Positions 23,831-36,598 of a stretch of 64,000 nt of DNA are shown one piece after another. Origin of the DNA: Capillidium heterosporum (taxonomy: Eukaryota > Entomophthoromycota > Entomophthoromycetes > Entomophthorales > Capillidiaceae). The position numbers and the translations under genes were made by a program. Below the pieces are notes generated by a model. That model was not told where the DNA came from. It saw nothing but the letters and a program-made list of their open reading frames with translations, and ran no database searches. The DNA lies in NCBI GenBank assembly GCA_016630905.1, contig WBMQ01000011.1, forward strand, positions 1,488,001 to 1,552,000, given 5' to 3'. Position 1 is the first letter of the stretch, and each line of letters begins with the position of its first letter.

Positions 23831-25176
23831 TTTTTGCTAACATTCTGCCCACAGCCAATTTCTCTATTCTGAGGATAGGTCCGTGTTCCCCACATGAATT
23901 TAGATTATCAATTTGTAGTTAAATAGGAAGACTAAAGTGGTGACATCTATCAGTTTGGAGTGGGCTCGTTGTTGATAGTGGGGCAGGTATCTAAGTAATT
24001 TGGTTTTTTGTTTCTACACTTCCCAAACTTGTAACCGAAAGTGTGTCTCTATACTTTCGGAGGTTACGTTGGATGTATGAAATCCAATTGTGAATATTCT
24101 TGTGGATTTAACATTGGAGATAAGAAGTACAACCAGTTTAATGTTTTATCAAATTATATAGATGGAAATATGTATTATATTATCTGTTTATAATAGGTCG
24201 ATATTGAGGTAAAAGGGTTGTCTTGAAACTATTGACCAACTTGGTAGATTGCCGTTAGAATTGGCATCTCCCTGAAAACTGGGTACATTAAATTAAAAGA
24301 AATTTAAACGTTCTTTTTGATTAAAGAGGTAGTATTTTCAAGTTTATTGGAGCATCACAGCAAAAAAATTAGCAAAGCTAAATATTTTCTATCGGTATTA
24401 TCCTTTACTATAAAGTAAAACAGCTATAAATTTATTTGAGGTAGTATTAATATTGTAAACCATTTGAGTTTCCCACAAGTTTAAACGTGAGAACTTTCCC
24501 TTTTCTATATAGTGGATTCCTTAAATAGTTGACGTAACTACTGAACGTAAAACATTAGTATTGGTAGTAAATATGAAGAATATCCAACCACTTGGCATGG
24601 CACTAGGATTATAAGAGTAATACCAATATCAGTAGCGATAGGAGGTTTGGATTTTCACTCAATTAGGCTCTTGAGTTTTATAGACTTTTGAACTATCTTG
24701 ATAAATATATACAAAAGTTAATTGTAATGATAAAAATCAGCAAAGACCAAACTGATTAAAGTTTATTTTGCTATTTCAAGCGATGCCTTTTATAGATATG
24801 CAGATATACTTCACTTTTAATATCTCCAACAATAAGTCAATTGGGCCTAATTATGATAAAGTATTATTAGTGCCCTTTTCAAAATTATTTGTCCTATATT
24901 TCAATGCCTATTAAAAGTTATATGTCTAATGACCCGGAACAGATACTGAGCTTTAGAAATCCTAACTTTGATTTGACAAACTAGTTTGATGATGTCTTGA
25001 GCAAAAGACCCCGGTTTTAACTCAGCCTTAGTAGAAAAGGATTTAGCAAATCAGATCCCCTGTTTCAGTGCAGTTAGAGTGCTTGCTTATAGCATTGAAC
25101 TAGCTGTTCTATTTTCCTCCCCTACAACAAATCCACCAGATCCAATTTTCCATCAACAATTCAGACTTGCTTTCTA
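23831..25176. other. Spacer
   Basis: Contains promoters of the two flanking, divergent genes. AT-rich, no further gene seen. Confidence 0.4.
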
Positions 25177-26971
25177 ATGAATGAGGCAAGAGATAATGAG
25201 CTTTCAGAACCTTATCTGTCGCCGGATAAGCTGCTTTTAATATACCGATACCTTGAAGATCAAGCAAAACTAGTCCACATGTACCCAACAGGCCTTTCCT
25301 CACTCAGCAACTCCGATATAACATCCTCACCAGTAGTAACGCCCAAAGTCGACCCCGAACTATCCAAAACTAAATTCGATAAGCGAAAGAAGAACACATT
25401 GAACGATTCAACCGAAATATACAACACATTTGCCATCCCTATGCTCTCCACTAAAGAAGCTCTTGAAGAACTGTAAGCTTTAGTTCTAAATTTTTAATTA
25501 ATTAATTCTTAGATCGGCTTCTCACAACTCACAAGGTAAATTAATGAAGGTTTTGTAATTTAAGACAAAGTTTTAGCACAATCTTACTCCACACAACCAA
25601 GAGCACAGATATCTTCCAACCAAGCTGTCTTTGCTTACGAACAACTTCGAGACAACTGCGTATACCCTTCTGATTGGAATCCATTGAACAGGGATCTACA
25701 AATTATTCAAGAGATTGATCGATTCCCCTCCCACACAAGGAGCATTGAGCACTCACAAAAGGGTACCCGAACCCACAACGACCGAAACACTCGTAAGTTG
25801 AAGACATCCCGTTCCTCCTTGATCGAAGAGCCAAAAATCCAAGTGAACCGAGCTAAGCCAACCCACAAGAAAAAACTTCGAATCTCTAAAGTAGGAAGTA
25901 GCTTTGAAGGATTTTTTCGCAAACCAAAATGACATTCTTAACTCTTCATTTTCAGTTCCTTTCCAAAAAAATTTCTAGATACCGATTAAGCGTAAGCTCC
26001 TGGAACGTACCCCAAACTAACTCAACGCATAGCTTCCTACACTGGAACGTAAGCCACCCATGGAAAGGATGCAACAGTTAGCCAACCTTTCCCACTTTTC
26101 CGAACGAGAATTTTTAGGTCTGTACAACCTGCAGCGCAAAGTCAAACGTTCCCAATTACCTAACTTACAACCTCCTATTGGGCCTTTTCAAAACAACCTT
26201 GAACACGGCAAGTCCCTACCTAGTATTTCCAAACGTAAATATATATTAAAAGTTACTTCTCTGTCTAAATAACACATCTTGTAGCACATTTACAAGTTCA
26301 ATCTAATTTACTAAGCGATAAAAGTAATACTTGCGCTTCGGAGTCAAAAACTTCAAAGCCCAAAGCACTTTTACGAAAGAGTAACTCGCTACTGCATCGC
26401 TGATTTTTGATACTAACTTATAACAGCACCTCCCCTTCCAAAGAGCCCAGTAGTTGAGAGGAACTTCCCGGAGCTTGAAAATTATTTATCAACGTACCAC
26501 TTAAACCCCTTCTCAACCGAAAATGCATGTGTGAATTTAAAGTAGGTATAATGCTATTAATTTTAGCTTACTGTTTTTTCCAATAGTTTGGAGGATCAGG
26601 GCCTGGGACCTAGGAAACCGAATCCAGGAGACAATGCAAAATATTTACCCAATATCTCAATTCCTTTAGCCAAGCCTGGTAAGGATTTTACTGCAACAGA
26701 GTGTGCCCATGTTAGAGGATCCAAAACAATCAGTATCAAGGACAATAACATTTATAGCCGACCGTCCCAACGCAACGTCAACATCAAGAATGATGCCCAT
26801 TTCTTAGATCAAGAAGGGGAGTTCATTGAGCACTATACCCAGCAGCATAAATCTATGCACAATGATAAACACACCCCATGGTACCTAGGCCAATCGATAC
26901 TACGGCCCACTCAGACATTGTTCACCGAAAATGAGGAGCTCGACCAGTTTTGGAAACCCTATAGGATGTGA
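25177..26971 (+). CDS. Orphan 488-aa hydrophilic protein, eight exons
   Basis: Exons 25177-25472, 25513-25535, 25577-25890, 25956-25991, 26033-26234, 26285-26380, 26427-26541 and 26587-26971 join in phase and end with TGA. The protein is soluble, basic and probably largely disordered. It contains KLLLIYRYLEDQAKLVHMYP near the start, a Lys/Arg-rich centre (KPTHKKKLRISK) and a more ordered tail (HTPWYLGQSILRP, ELDQFWKPYRM). There are no membrane segments or catalytic motifs. I do not recognise it. The tail looks conserved enough to be the part worth searching. Several separate open frames in this stretch are its exons, not separate genes. Exon 4 (36 nt) and the 65-nt intron before it are the least certain. 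It ends 167 bp from the convergent PLP-enzyme gene. Confidence 0.65.
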
Positions 26972-27138
26972 TTGAATGTAAATATATCAAAAATAAAGCT
27001 TTGTTAGATTAGTTTGTATTTAAAATAGAATTTTATGCTGTAGATACTTTAGGTAGCTACCCAGTTTATTTTAGTTGGGAGTATACGGCTACAGAAACCA
27101 GTATAAAATGTAGATAATTTTATTATTCGAATATAGTA

Positions 27139-28164
27139 TTAAGCTAATGATTCAAAGAAGCTAGCTAGCTCGACATTGCCACCCGAGACCACCAGCCCTA
27201 CGTTCTTGATATCAGGGTACTTTGCCTTAAAGATAGGGTTGAATAATACAGCTGCTAGAGGCACAGCCCCAGAAGGCTCAACTACGATCTTCATACGTTC
27301 CCAGATCAATTTCATCGCCTTTATTATCTCTTCTTCCGAAACCAGCAAGATATCCTCGCAGTGTTCCTTGATAATGGGGAAAGTAACTTCTCCGATGTTG
27401 GCTCTCAACCCGTCAGCGATCGTGTTGTGTTGCGTCAAGGCTACCCGACTTCCACTGTGGAAGCTTTGATGGGCGTCGTCGGCCTCCTTGGGCTCGGCAC
27501 CGAATACCAATACTTTTTTGGTGTTGTCACTGCTTAGGTTGTAACCACTAACTGCTAGACACCCACCCGACAACAAGCCTCCACCACTTACTGGGATAAT
27601 AACAGCATCTAAAGGTGAACCCAATTCTTTACATTGATCCAAAAGTTCCAACGTAGCTGTACCTTGGCCGTGAATGGTGTAAGGGTGGTCGAAAGGTGGG
27701 ATAAAGAAGGCATTTTTCTCCTTAATTATTTCGTCAACGGTCGATTGCCTTGCTTCGTTGGTAGGTTCACACTCAAAGAGTTTGGCTCCGTACCCTAAAA
27801 CTGCTTCCTTCTTGACTTTGGGGGTATTTTTTGGGACAACTATAAAGGCGGGGATTTGGTGCTGTTGTGCTACAATGGCTACCGCTTGTGCGTGATTACC
27901 ACTGGAGTGAGCGACTACACCGCGGGATCGAAGTGCTTCAAGGCCGTGGTCTTCGATAAGTTGGCTAAAGAAGTTGGTGGAACCTCTTATTTTGAAAGCG
28001 CCTATCTTTTGCAGATTTTCGCATTTGAAGAAGAGGTGGATGTCGGACCCTGCCATTTGATCGACGGCAGTACTGGTTAATACTGGCGTTTTGTGCACTT
28101 TGCCTTGGATACGTTGGGCGGCTTTCTGTACACCTTGATAGCTGGGGATTTCAAAGTTGGTCAT
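27139..28164 (-). CDS. Serine racemase / threonine dehydratase-like PLP enzyme
   Basis: Single exon, 341 aa, fold-type II PLP enzyme. Lys58 in GAFKIRGS forms the Schiff base. SSGNHAQA (87-94) binds the substrate carboxylate. PVSGGGLLSGG is the phosphate-binding glycine loop, and VVSGGNVE lies near the C-terminus. There is no C-terminal ACT regulatory domain, which separates it from biosynthetic threonine deaminase. Length and motifs match eukaryotic serine racemase and yeast Sry1 (3-hydroxyaspartate dehydratase). Those activities overlap and cannot be told apart by eye. It is probably cytosolic, and no targeting peptide is seen. Confidence 0.88.
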   Translation of the reverse strand: MTNFEIPSYQGVQKAAQRIQGKVHKTPVLTSTAVDQMAGSDIHLFFKCENLQKIGAFKIRGSTNFFSQLIEDHGLEALRSRGVVAHSSGNHAQAVAIVAQQHQIPAFIVVPKNTPKVKKEAVLGYGAKLFECEPTNEARQSTVDEIIKEKNAFFIPPFDHPYTIHGQGTATLELLDQCKELGSPLDAVIIPVSGGGLLSGGCLAVSGYNLSSDNTKKVLVFGAEPKEADDAHQSFHSGSRVALTQHNTIADGLRANIGEVTFPIIKEHCEDILLVSEEEIIKAMKLIWERMKIVVEPSGAVPLAAVLFNPIFKAKYPDIKNVGLVVSGGNVELASFFESLA

Positions 28165-28240
28165 TTCTGTTGAAGTTGGTGTGGTAGGTGAAGTTGAAGT
28201 TTATTTTTATTAAAGCTTGAGTTGGATTTCGCTTTGCACT

Positions 28241-28250
28241 TTTATATACG
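28241..28250 (-). promoter_or_regulatory. TATA-like box of the PLP-enzyme gene
   Basis: CGTATATAAA on the - strand, about 80 nt before the ATG at 28164. Confidence 0.45.
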
Positions 28251-29095
28251 TTTATTGTGTTGTCTTGACTACGCTATCATGTGTATAAACCAGAAGCGAA
28301 ATAAGTTTGTTTGGTTTGCTACATTTTAGATTTACGGAATCTCTATTATCGAGCTGTAGCGTGACTCTGAATTCCATATCGCCCTTATGCTACGCTTTCC
28401 TTTTTGGGACTTTATTAAAGCGATAACTACATAATTGATTAAGCTTTTACACTTTAAAGTATACATATATATCCAATTAAAGACGATATATATAGTTTGG
28501 TAAATTTATTGGTTTTTAGATTATTAATAAAAATTGACAGGTGCTTGAGTATGTGCTAGAAGATTCCTATCAATGATAGAATAGATGAGTATTTTTTGGA
28601 ATTGGATACGTGGTGGAAGAGTCACTATAGTAAAATTTGTATCGGAACCCTATTTTGAACGTTTGGTAAGTCAATTACATTGTAAAACATCTGGACTAGA
28701 TATAGTGCTGTTTGGAGCAGGATATTAAATCGTATTTTGCTTAGTGATCTTAAGCTAGTATTCAAGAAGGGGAAAAGAAGGTTGCTACTCAATTTCAAAT
28801 ATGTACGATTTTGAAAAATAGTTTGTTTATTTAATAAAGCACTGTAAAATATTGAAGATATTACATCTTACGACCAACTATATAAGTGACCAATCCTTAT
28901 TTACGAATCCAAAGTATATAACAAATCATTTGATATATAAAATACACTGGACATATCCAAAAAAACTTGTCAAAGTAGCCAAAGAAATAAAATTGAAGTT
29001 GAGCATATTTTCAAATTTAACCTTATCGTAAACCATTCAAAGTAGTTTAAACCTAACATCCCCAAGTAAAAGCATAAAGTACTTGTTGGGATAGC
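28251..29095. other. Spacer
   Basis: AT-rich stretch between the PLP-enzyme promoter and the 3' end of SYF1. Nothing else seen. Confidence 0.4.
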
Positions 29096-31937
29096 TTATA
29101 GCTCGATCTCATCAGGATTCTCAGCCTCAGCCGTTTTGTCAGCTTGGGAATCTTCGCCAGCTATGTTCTTACCGGCTATACCACTGGAACTTTTGACAAA
29201 TCCAGTCATGCCTGTTGAGGTTACGGCGTCGTTCTTGGCTTGAATTTGGGCCGAGAGATGATGGACCTATAAGGATAGGGTGAGTAAAAGTTTAGGAACA
29301 TTTTGAGTGGAATCTTGTTTGAAAATTTGATTTTACCTCGGTGTTCATCTGAGCTTGTACAGAACGCTTTATACGCAACATCTCCTTGAATGTATCTTCG
29401 TTACCATGCTCCACTTCAAAGTCGTACCATATCTTCCAGAACTTGGAGGCTGCCTAAATTGGGATTAGTACAATACAAATTGAAACACAGTTTACAATAG
29501 GGTCGGCAAACTGGGACGCGTGGGCGTAAATGGCCCTAGCACGATCAATCTCCCCAAGCTGCCGTTCCATGGTGGCGTACTCCAAACAGATATCTCTGCA
29601 TTGTAAATCGGGTAACACTTCGATAGCTCGCTCGTAGATCTCACGGCAGGATGTAATACCAAAGGTCGTCTTCGCTTTGGCAATGTAGAATTGGAACATC
29701 TGGACAGAGTTAGAGATAGAAGATGGGAGAAAAAGTTACCTCGTAGCGGTCTTCGCCGGATACCTTGCGGGTGGCTCGGTCGTAGATGCGCATGGCGTGC
29801 TTAGCGAGACCGTAGTCCTCCTCCAATTTGCCATAAAGTAGGAAAATGGGCTTAGCGTACTTGGAGGGACACTGCTCGATAGCTTGCTCAAACAGATCGC
29901 GGGCCCGTTCTAGTTTCGTACTACCCTAAAATAGAGTTAGGAGGGGGATTGGAGTATGAATTTACGTAGCGCTTGATGAATTTAGTCAGGTAAATATTCC
30001 AGATTTCGAACGCGATCGGGTAGTTGAAGAGTTCGAGGCCACGCTCATAGATCTAAAAGGTGGTGTTAATTTAAGAAATAAAGTTAACAGTACCTTGAAA
30101 GACTCTTCAAAGTAGTTGTTCTCTTCTAGGAAACTGGCGTAGTTGATGATTATTTGAGGGTTGGCGATCTTCAGCTCCATTACTTTGTCATAGATGGCGC
30201 GTGTAGATTCCAAATCGCCAACTGATTCTTCGAGGTCGACGTAGAAGGTCCACAGCTTGAGCGATTTGAAGACTCTATTCTGTACGGTTATTGTATCGTC
30301 GTAGTAATCGACTCCCTTGAATTTAGCTGGAGGGCGGGTAGCTCTTGACAACACATTCAAGGCCTTCTGGTAATCGCTAAAATTGGTTAGTTTAAGTAAT
30401 TGTAGCTTTGTTACTCGTTGCGGATCTCAAACTCAGCATACTCACACCATATTTCGGCCAACTCATCTACTGTTTTGAAAGGTTCCAACGTGGCCCGGTC
30501 AAAGATCTTGCGTGCGTTATCCAGGTCTCCAGCCTCCTCATAGAATTTGGAGAAGTGGATCCAAAGTTTAGGCAGCAGTTTAGCAGTAGCACGCTTTGGC
30601 TGGATGGTAGCGATGGCCTCACCAAAGACTTCAACTGCCTTCTCACTGTCCTCACGGTACAGTTCCACCCTTTTGATCCATTCAGCGACGTTGTGTGGAT
30701 TCTGTCGAAGCAGAACTTCATTTATCAGGAATGGACGACGGTTAATTAAGTTTTCAAATCGAAGTAGCTGTAACTCGAGCTGAGCTTCTTCGAATTTATC
30801 TTGGGGATCATTTTCTGCTATAGAGCTCGTTAATGTATCTTCGAACTCAGTGAAGGCGTCGAAAATCTGAGTAAAGTCTCTTACCGTCGTCACGGCTCCA
30901 ATACCTTCTTCGAAAACGTCGCGGGCCAAGTCCATACGTCCCAATAAGATCCAGTACTGAGCCAACGAGCACCATAGCTTACCTACCTGGTCGGTGAATC
31001 GTAGGATTCCCGAACGCAAAATAGCTTCCACCTTGAGTCGCTTTATGTCGTTAGGGTGTTGGCAAATTAGGTCGGCCAGATCCATCCAGATCTGGTAGGG
31101 TGACTTGTTGCGCTTGGATGGGATTTCTAAGTCGAGCATACGTGACAATTGGAAGGCAGCTTCGTCGTAGTTTTCAAGCCCAACTAGTATGTCGACGTAA
31201 TCTTCTATTTTCTCGATATCAAACTAGAATAGGTTAGATTCGTAAAAAAAGTCAACTTACTTTGATAAATCGTTTGTAGATGGTAAGAGCGGTTTCACCA
31301 CCAACCTTCTTGGCGAACTTCAAATACATGGGCCAAACTCTAGTATGTTGGGTGACTGGTAAAGATCGTAATGCTCTGTCAAAGACCCTTCTCGTTTGGG
31401 TCACCTTGGTTTGCACCATCAAAAAGTTTAAATAATCTATCCAGATTCTAGGCATCTAAAGTAAAATATTAATTTAAAAACTATGTTTTCATTACCTTGT
31501 TCAAAAGGAAAAGGGCTCGTTCGTAACAGTTGTTCATCTTGTCATATTCAATAACGTCATCTATAGGTTGGTAGTGCCTTCTGATAAATTGTTTTCTAAA
31601 GTCGAGGTATCGCTTCCATAATTTATACGAGCCTGGTAGTTCCTTTAGTGCTCTCTCGTAAAGTACAAACAATGGGCGTAGATTGGGTACCTTGCTCTTG
31701 GAGTTGTCGTTTAAAAGCAAGTTGGATTGTTTATGGTCAATGTATCTTAGCCAACTACGTACTGAGTACTGGTTGCGAAGGACATCTTCCTCATAGGGTA
31801 AATCTTCCTTGTTCTTAAAAAATAGGTGTGAATTTGAAATGAATTGTAAAATAAAAATAGTAAACTTTTCTACTTACTATAAATAAGGACAGATCCTGTA
31901 GGACAGCTTCAGGTTGATTTTGTATAACTTCGGTCAT
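29096..31937 (-). CDS. SYF1: Pre-mRNA-splicing factor SYF1 (XAB2)
   Basis: Ten exons: 31878-31937, 31496-31813, 31261-31455, 30415-31223, 30094-30376, 29966-30052, 29740-29925, 29496-29699, 29337-29453 and 29096-29266. They total 809 aa with all phases agreeing; yeast and human proteins have about 855-860. The protein is an array of HAT (half-TPR) repeats: [20 protein letters not shown] at the N-terminus, [54 protein letters not shown] and similar. Syf1 is a scaffold of the Prp19/NineTeen complex, contacts Clf1 and Isy1, and is needed for both splicing steps. The C-terminal tail is acidic ([10 protein letters not shown]). Clf1/Crooked neck is the other HAT protein of this size, but the N-terminal and C-terminal motifs favour Syf1. 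Confidence 0.9.
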
Positions 31938-34347
31938 TATCAATGATTTGAAAGTATGTTGGGTTGGTTTCGTCTTTTAAGCCTTTGTTGGATTCGAGAC
32001 AAGTTCACTCTGAGCTTGAAAGAAAATTCTTAACTTTTGGATGCAGGATTTGCAAATTATTGACCGGGTGAAAATTCAAGAGCTAGAATTAACAAATAGA
32101 TAGGTTTGATTACAGGTATTTGTTGGTTAGAAAATCACATCCTTCAGTGAAGCACAATCATAATAATCGAGTATTTCCTTCGTTCCGATAAAGAATGCCA
32201 GCTTCACTTGATATAATTTAAGTGAACTATAACCATATTTCGGAAGAAAGATTTTATATTATAGCTGCTAAAGATGTCAAGAAAAGGTATACTTCATTTT
32301 GTTCTATCGGTTATGGTAATATGAGTTTTCGATTTACTACCGACATCATCAGGTGCAAGAAAAATATAAACTGGCGAAAATCTATAGCTGAAAAACGTAC
32401 TTTTTGATGAAATTAAAGCAAGCTATCACTAGTTTTATCCTTTGCCTTTTATACTGTAGATTAAATCGCCTCATTAACTCTAGGTAGACCACCAGCTCTA
32501 CAACTATTCCTACTGATGCACATGTTTACTTATCTTTGCAAACTGCTTTAGAAAGAAGACATGGCCTTGAGTTCATACGTCAAGGCATCTGATGTACTAC
32601 TACCGATTTTAGATGGTAGGATTACTCTATAAGAAACTTAGCTCATGCTTGAGCTGACAGGGAATTACTTTGATAATATCTCATTTAACAAATACTACAA
32701 TTATCACTGCTCAATTTGTAAACCCAATATCTCCTTCAACGGTATGTACAAGCTCAATGAATTGCCTTACTTTAGTCACATAACAGCTTTTATATTTCAT
32801 TAATAGTTTGTTGGTTTTTAAAAATCGTTGCCATATTTGAAAATCTGTAGAAAATAATATTATAGTTTTGATCATTACCTCTTTATTTTTTCTGAATATA
32901 CGTTCAGTTAATATAAAAATTTAATATTATATTTACCTATATATAGTTTATTTGCAAAGTTTGAACTTTTAGAGTTTAAACTTGATGAATAATAGCTTTT
33001 TCTTAAGGTAAACTCAATCAATATTATTCTAATCGAGATATAACCCCCAAAAGTCAATGTAACTCACTGTATCACATCAATTGATGGGGTTATTATTTCT
33101 ATCTACACCATATTGAGTGAGTTTACTTCAAGAAACGAAGAAAAAGGGAAAATGATCAAAATTACAGTACAAGAAATATCCCTACGATGAGAACAGAATA
33201 TCGATTGAGAATGTAACTAAAGTAGTATTAGTGGTTAGGATTTGTTTAGAAAAGGACTCCAGTTTAAAGATATCCTGAAACTGGATTGGGATATAAAGGG
33301 TTTTAAATATACTTAGTAATTTGGATAAATATACTCTTTTCTGTACGAAATCCATCCTACAAGTCTTGACTATAAACTAAAGAAAGTACACAGCCATAAC
33401 GATATAAACTTTAGTAAATTTACTGGTGTATTGCCATAAACTTATACTTTCTTAGTTACCAAACACCTACATGAATATAGCTTTATATATCATTCAAACA
33501 AAGATGGATATGGGTCATATTTCAACTTTAGTATTCATATATGAAAGGGATGGGATATATCAAAAGTTACCGAAATCCATTTCTACTCTATATGTAGACG
33601 AGATCAAATTTAACTAAGCTCTTAAAAACTGATTGAAACACCTAGCTTCCAAAGCTATATAAACATAGCTTAGCTCAAAACTAGTCCTACATCGACTTAG
33701 CTAGATAAATCAACTACGAGGGGTTGAGGATCATCAAAAATTACACTGGGCTCTGTGCAATCTACTATAAAAACAAAGCGACACATTTGAAACAAATTCA
33801 GCATTCAATTACAATCTTATCTTTTGAACTTAGGGTTACTAAATCATCAGCTACAGCTATAACTGTGGCAAGAATAAAGAACAGTATTCAGGCCTCCCAT
33901 CATCTATATCTCAACCTAAAGGTATCAAACTACTTTGAAATGACTTGACAAGTAGTGAGATTTGTATTTATAAGGTAATGTCCAAGCTGATCCCAAATGA
34001 TATCTTTTCAGCTTTAGTGAGTTTCGTTTTCAACCGATGCTGTAAGAGCACCGATAGTATCATCTTTTATACTACTAGTAATGGTCTCAAAAAGGCTGCA
34101 AAAAGACATTAAAGTTCAACAGAAAAGTGACAAGATAGTTTAGTAACTTACCAACCACTGTCAAGCTGAAGAGATTTACTATGTTCTAGGAAAGATGTAA
34201 TTGAGTTTAACTACCATAGATTTTGTAATAAAGACTGTATTTGGAGAGGAGCATTCGAAAATCAATAATTTAAGGATTTTCTTATAATGAATTTATTATA
34301 AGTATACTAAAAAGATTTCTTTATGAGGAAAGAGGTGTGGGATGAGA
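31938..34347. other. Spacer with scattered coding-like scraps
   Basis: At 32222-32407 and about 32510-32590 (+) short frames have gene-like codon use, for example YLSLQTALERRHGLEF before a TGA. At 33724-33948 a 74-codon frame starts without ATG. None can be joined or recognised. They may be remains of a degraded gene. Confidence 0.3.
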
Positions 34348-34842
34348 TTAAAGTTTGAACATTTCTTTCCATTTACCTGATTGATGTAAACACTCATACA
34401 AAGGTTTAAAATTATTTTTATTACCTGCATATAAAATCAGTAAATATTTATTAGAATATACAGCCAGTAGAAGTCGAGTGGTAGAAGACTCGGTGTACTG
34501 GAAATTGGTTTGAGGTGGGGTTAGATGTTGTTTTTTGGAAAACATTACTTTGGCATCAATAAGCTTCAATTACGGCCTTATAAAAGACGAAGGAAATGAA
34601 GGTGAAGAATCTGATTGGCTTTTTCATATTCAGATTTTAAGGACCCAGAAAGGGAGATCGGAACTCAAACCTTTAGGTGCAGAGATAGGTATCTTGACAT
34701 GTACCAAGGTGAAATTTTTGCTAGAAAACATCCTCGTAATCGCTAGTCTTTGGCTTTGATGCTGTAGATAGGATAGGTAGGTAAGATATTTTGCAGCTGA
34801 AGGATTGAATGTCACATCTTGAGGATTAAACTTTGTAGCCAA
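34348..34842 (-). pseudogene. Possible relic of an unknown gene
   Basis: Two successive - strand frames look coding: 34842-34630 (ATKFNPQDVTFNPSAAKYL... then VHVKIPISAPKGLSSDLPFW) and 34569-34348 (YTESSTTRLLLAVYSNKYLL...). They are separated by a 60-nt stretch with stops and no good splice pair. There is no ATG at the head. Family not recognised. Confidence 0.3.
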
Positions 34843-35577
34843 GCTAATGTAGCTTTTAGTATCTTTATCTCATGACATTTCGGTTAGATATCTATTTGGT
34901 GGCAAACAACCTTCTGGAAGATGCATAGTATTTTTGATAATCGGTAGTAGAATATGCCAATAGCTCAAATAGAATGGCTTCACTTTTATAAATTTATAAC
35001 TGGTGATTGGAATCGAGTTTGATGTATAGTTCTTTCAAATAACTATATGATGAAGATACATTTTAACTTCAAATTATAGCTTCGCAAAACATCAATAGCA
35101 AAGGCACCTATGAACTGGTAAAGTTCCTTAATGTTCCTATACCTTGACTTTCATTTCGTTTTGCTAGGACGGATATGTATTCCCAATTAGCAAAAAATTG
35201 CCGTCTATAGAATTCCCAAGTTTCCAAAAATGCACCTAATCTATTTCAAGATTTGACACCTAGTCATACTTTTGTACCTTTTCAAGCCAAAATTTTGTAA
35301 CAACACTTCCATCCCTTTATCCTCCTTTGCTAAAACTCGGATGGCGACAACACTTATATATTTTAGTTCTCGGTAATAAATTTGGCAACAAGGTATCCTA
35401 CAAAACTTACTTTCATTCCGAGACCAAAGTCGGAGGGTAATATATTGTGCCATAAATTAATCAATTTCTATTCTATATAAAGTAGTTACTTTTTAGCTGT
35501 TCCTTTTAATTTGTTGGGGTTTAGTACGTAGTTTGACCAAGTCTAACGGATTGTGACGATATCCTATAAAACTTAGA
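34843..35577. other. Spacer upstream of the first seven-TM gene
   Basis: AT-rich. A - strand frame at 35241-35453 has no motif. Nothing else seen. Confidence 0.4.
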
Positions 35578-35587
35578 TATATAAAGG
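35578..35587 (+). promoter_or_regulatory. TATA-like box of seven-TM gene 1
   Basis: TATATAAAGG, about 70 nt before the ATG at 35658. Confidence 0.5.
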
Positions 35588-35657
35588 ATTCACCAAAACT
35601 CCTCTTCAAAAGTTTACCAATTACCGACATCTAAGACTGTAGTCAACAAAACTCAAA

Positions 35658-36598
35658 ATGAACAACTCTACCCAATCTATCGACGACGAAACTCAAATGA
35701 TCGAGGCGGCCAGCCCCATGCTCGGGATACTGATGAAATTAGGAAGTAGGTCAACTTTTCAATAGCTCACAATTAAATTTTACATTGTATCTGAACTAAC
35801 TTTACTTGCAATTCTAGAGTGGATCTTTGGCGCCGAGATTGGAGTTGGTCTATTCTTACTTGGGTTAGGAGCTGCCTTCCTAGTGATGAGCCGAAGACTA
35901 GTCAAAATAATCTACTTCTTCTCAGCGTTGGCTTTCTTTGGTACTTTATCCTAGAAATTTACCTTCTAATCAATCTCACTTTACTAGCCATCCTCACGTT
36001 CACCATCGGGTTTATGATTATTATGATGAAAGTTGCCAAAGATGACAACGCCCCCTTCCCCATCTCCAAGCTATATATAGTCCTGGGCTGTGCCCTAGGT
36101 ATTGGTCTTTTATTTGGTGCCCTAGCTGTTTACAACGGCAAGTTTGGTTTAGTTTTGGTTGGTCTTACTTCTGGGTACAGCTTGTGGAATGCCATCGGCC
36201 AATTCATCCCCAACGAGAAGGTCAATTTAGCATGCGGTATAATATGTGCCTTGATAGCAGCTGGCCTTTGTTTCAAGTTCAAGCGTCCTATGGAAATTAT
36301 AGCGACGGCTATTGTCGGGGGTAAACTGTTCGCCTTTGGGTTCTATATGCTTTTTGATGGAGCTAGCGCTATGAAAAACATCGTTAAAGGTGGAGGCTCG
36401 GACAAGGATGGCATTGAGGCGTATACAAAGTTAGGGAAGATCAATTCGATTGTGTCGCTAGTACTGCAAATTGTGTTGACAGTTGCTTCGGGAATCTACC
36501 ACCTTAAAGCATACAAGAAAGAAACTTTGATGACACAAAGTAACCAGTCGGAGGATATATTGTTGAAGCGTAACCCGGTTTATAAACCGATCAAATAA
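35658..36598 (+). CDS. Seven-TM membrane protein, TM7S3/TMEM198-like (DUF4203-type), copy 1
   Basis: Three exons (35658-35745, 35818-35940, 35988-36598), 273 aa. A hydrophilic N-terminus is followed by seven hydrophobic segments: about 31-53, 57-86, 99-119, 122-138, 150-170, 175-195 and 222-242. The pattern SRRLVKIIYFFSAL, then Gly-rich helices (GCALGIGLLFGALAVYNGKFG), then CFKFKRPMEII is shared with the genes at 37801 and 49910. It recalls the TM7S3/TMEM198-like domain, but that link is by eye. Function unknown; a membrane transport or trafficking role is possible. The tail has QSEDILLKRNPVYKPI, perhaps a sorting signal. Exon 2 has exactly 123 nt, as in copy 2. Confidence 0.75.
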
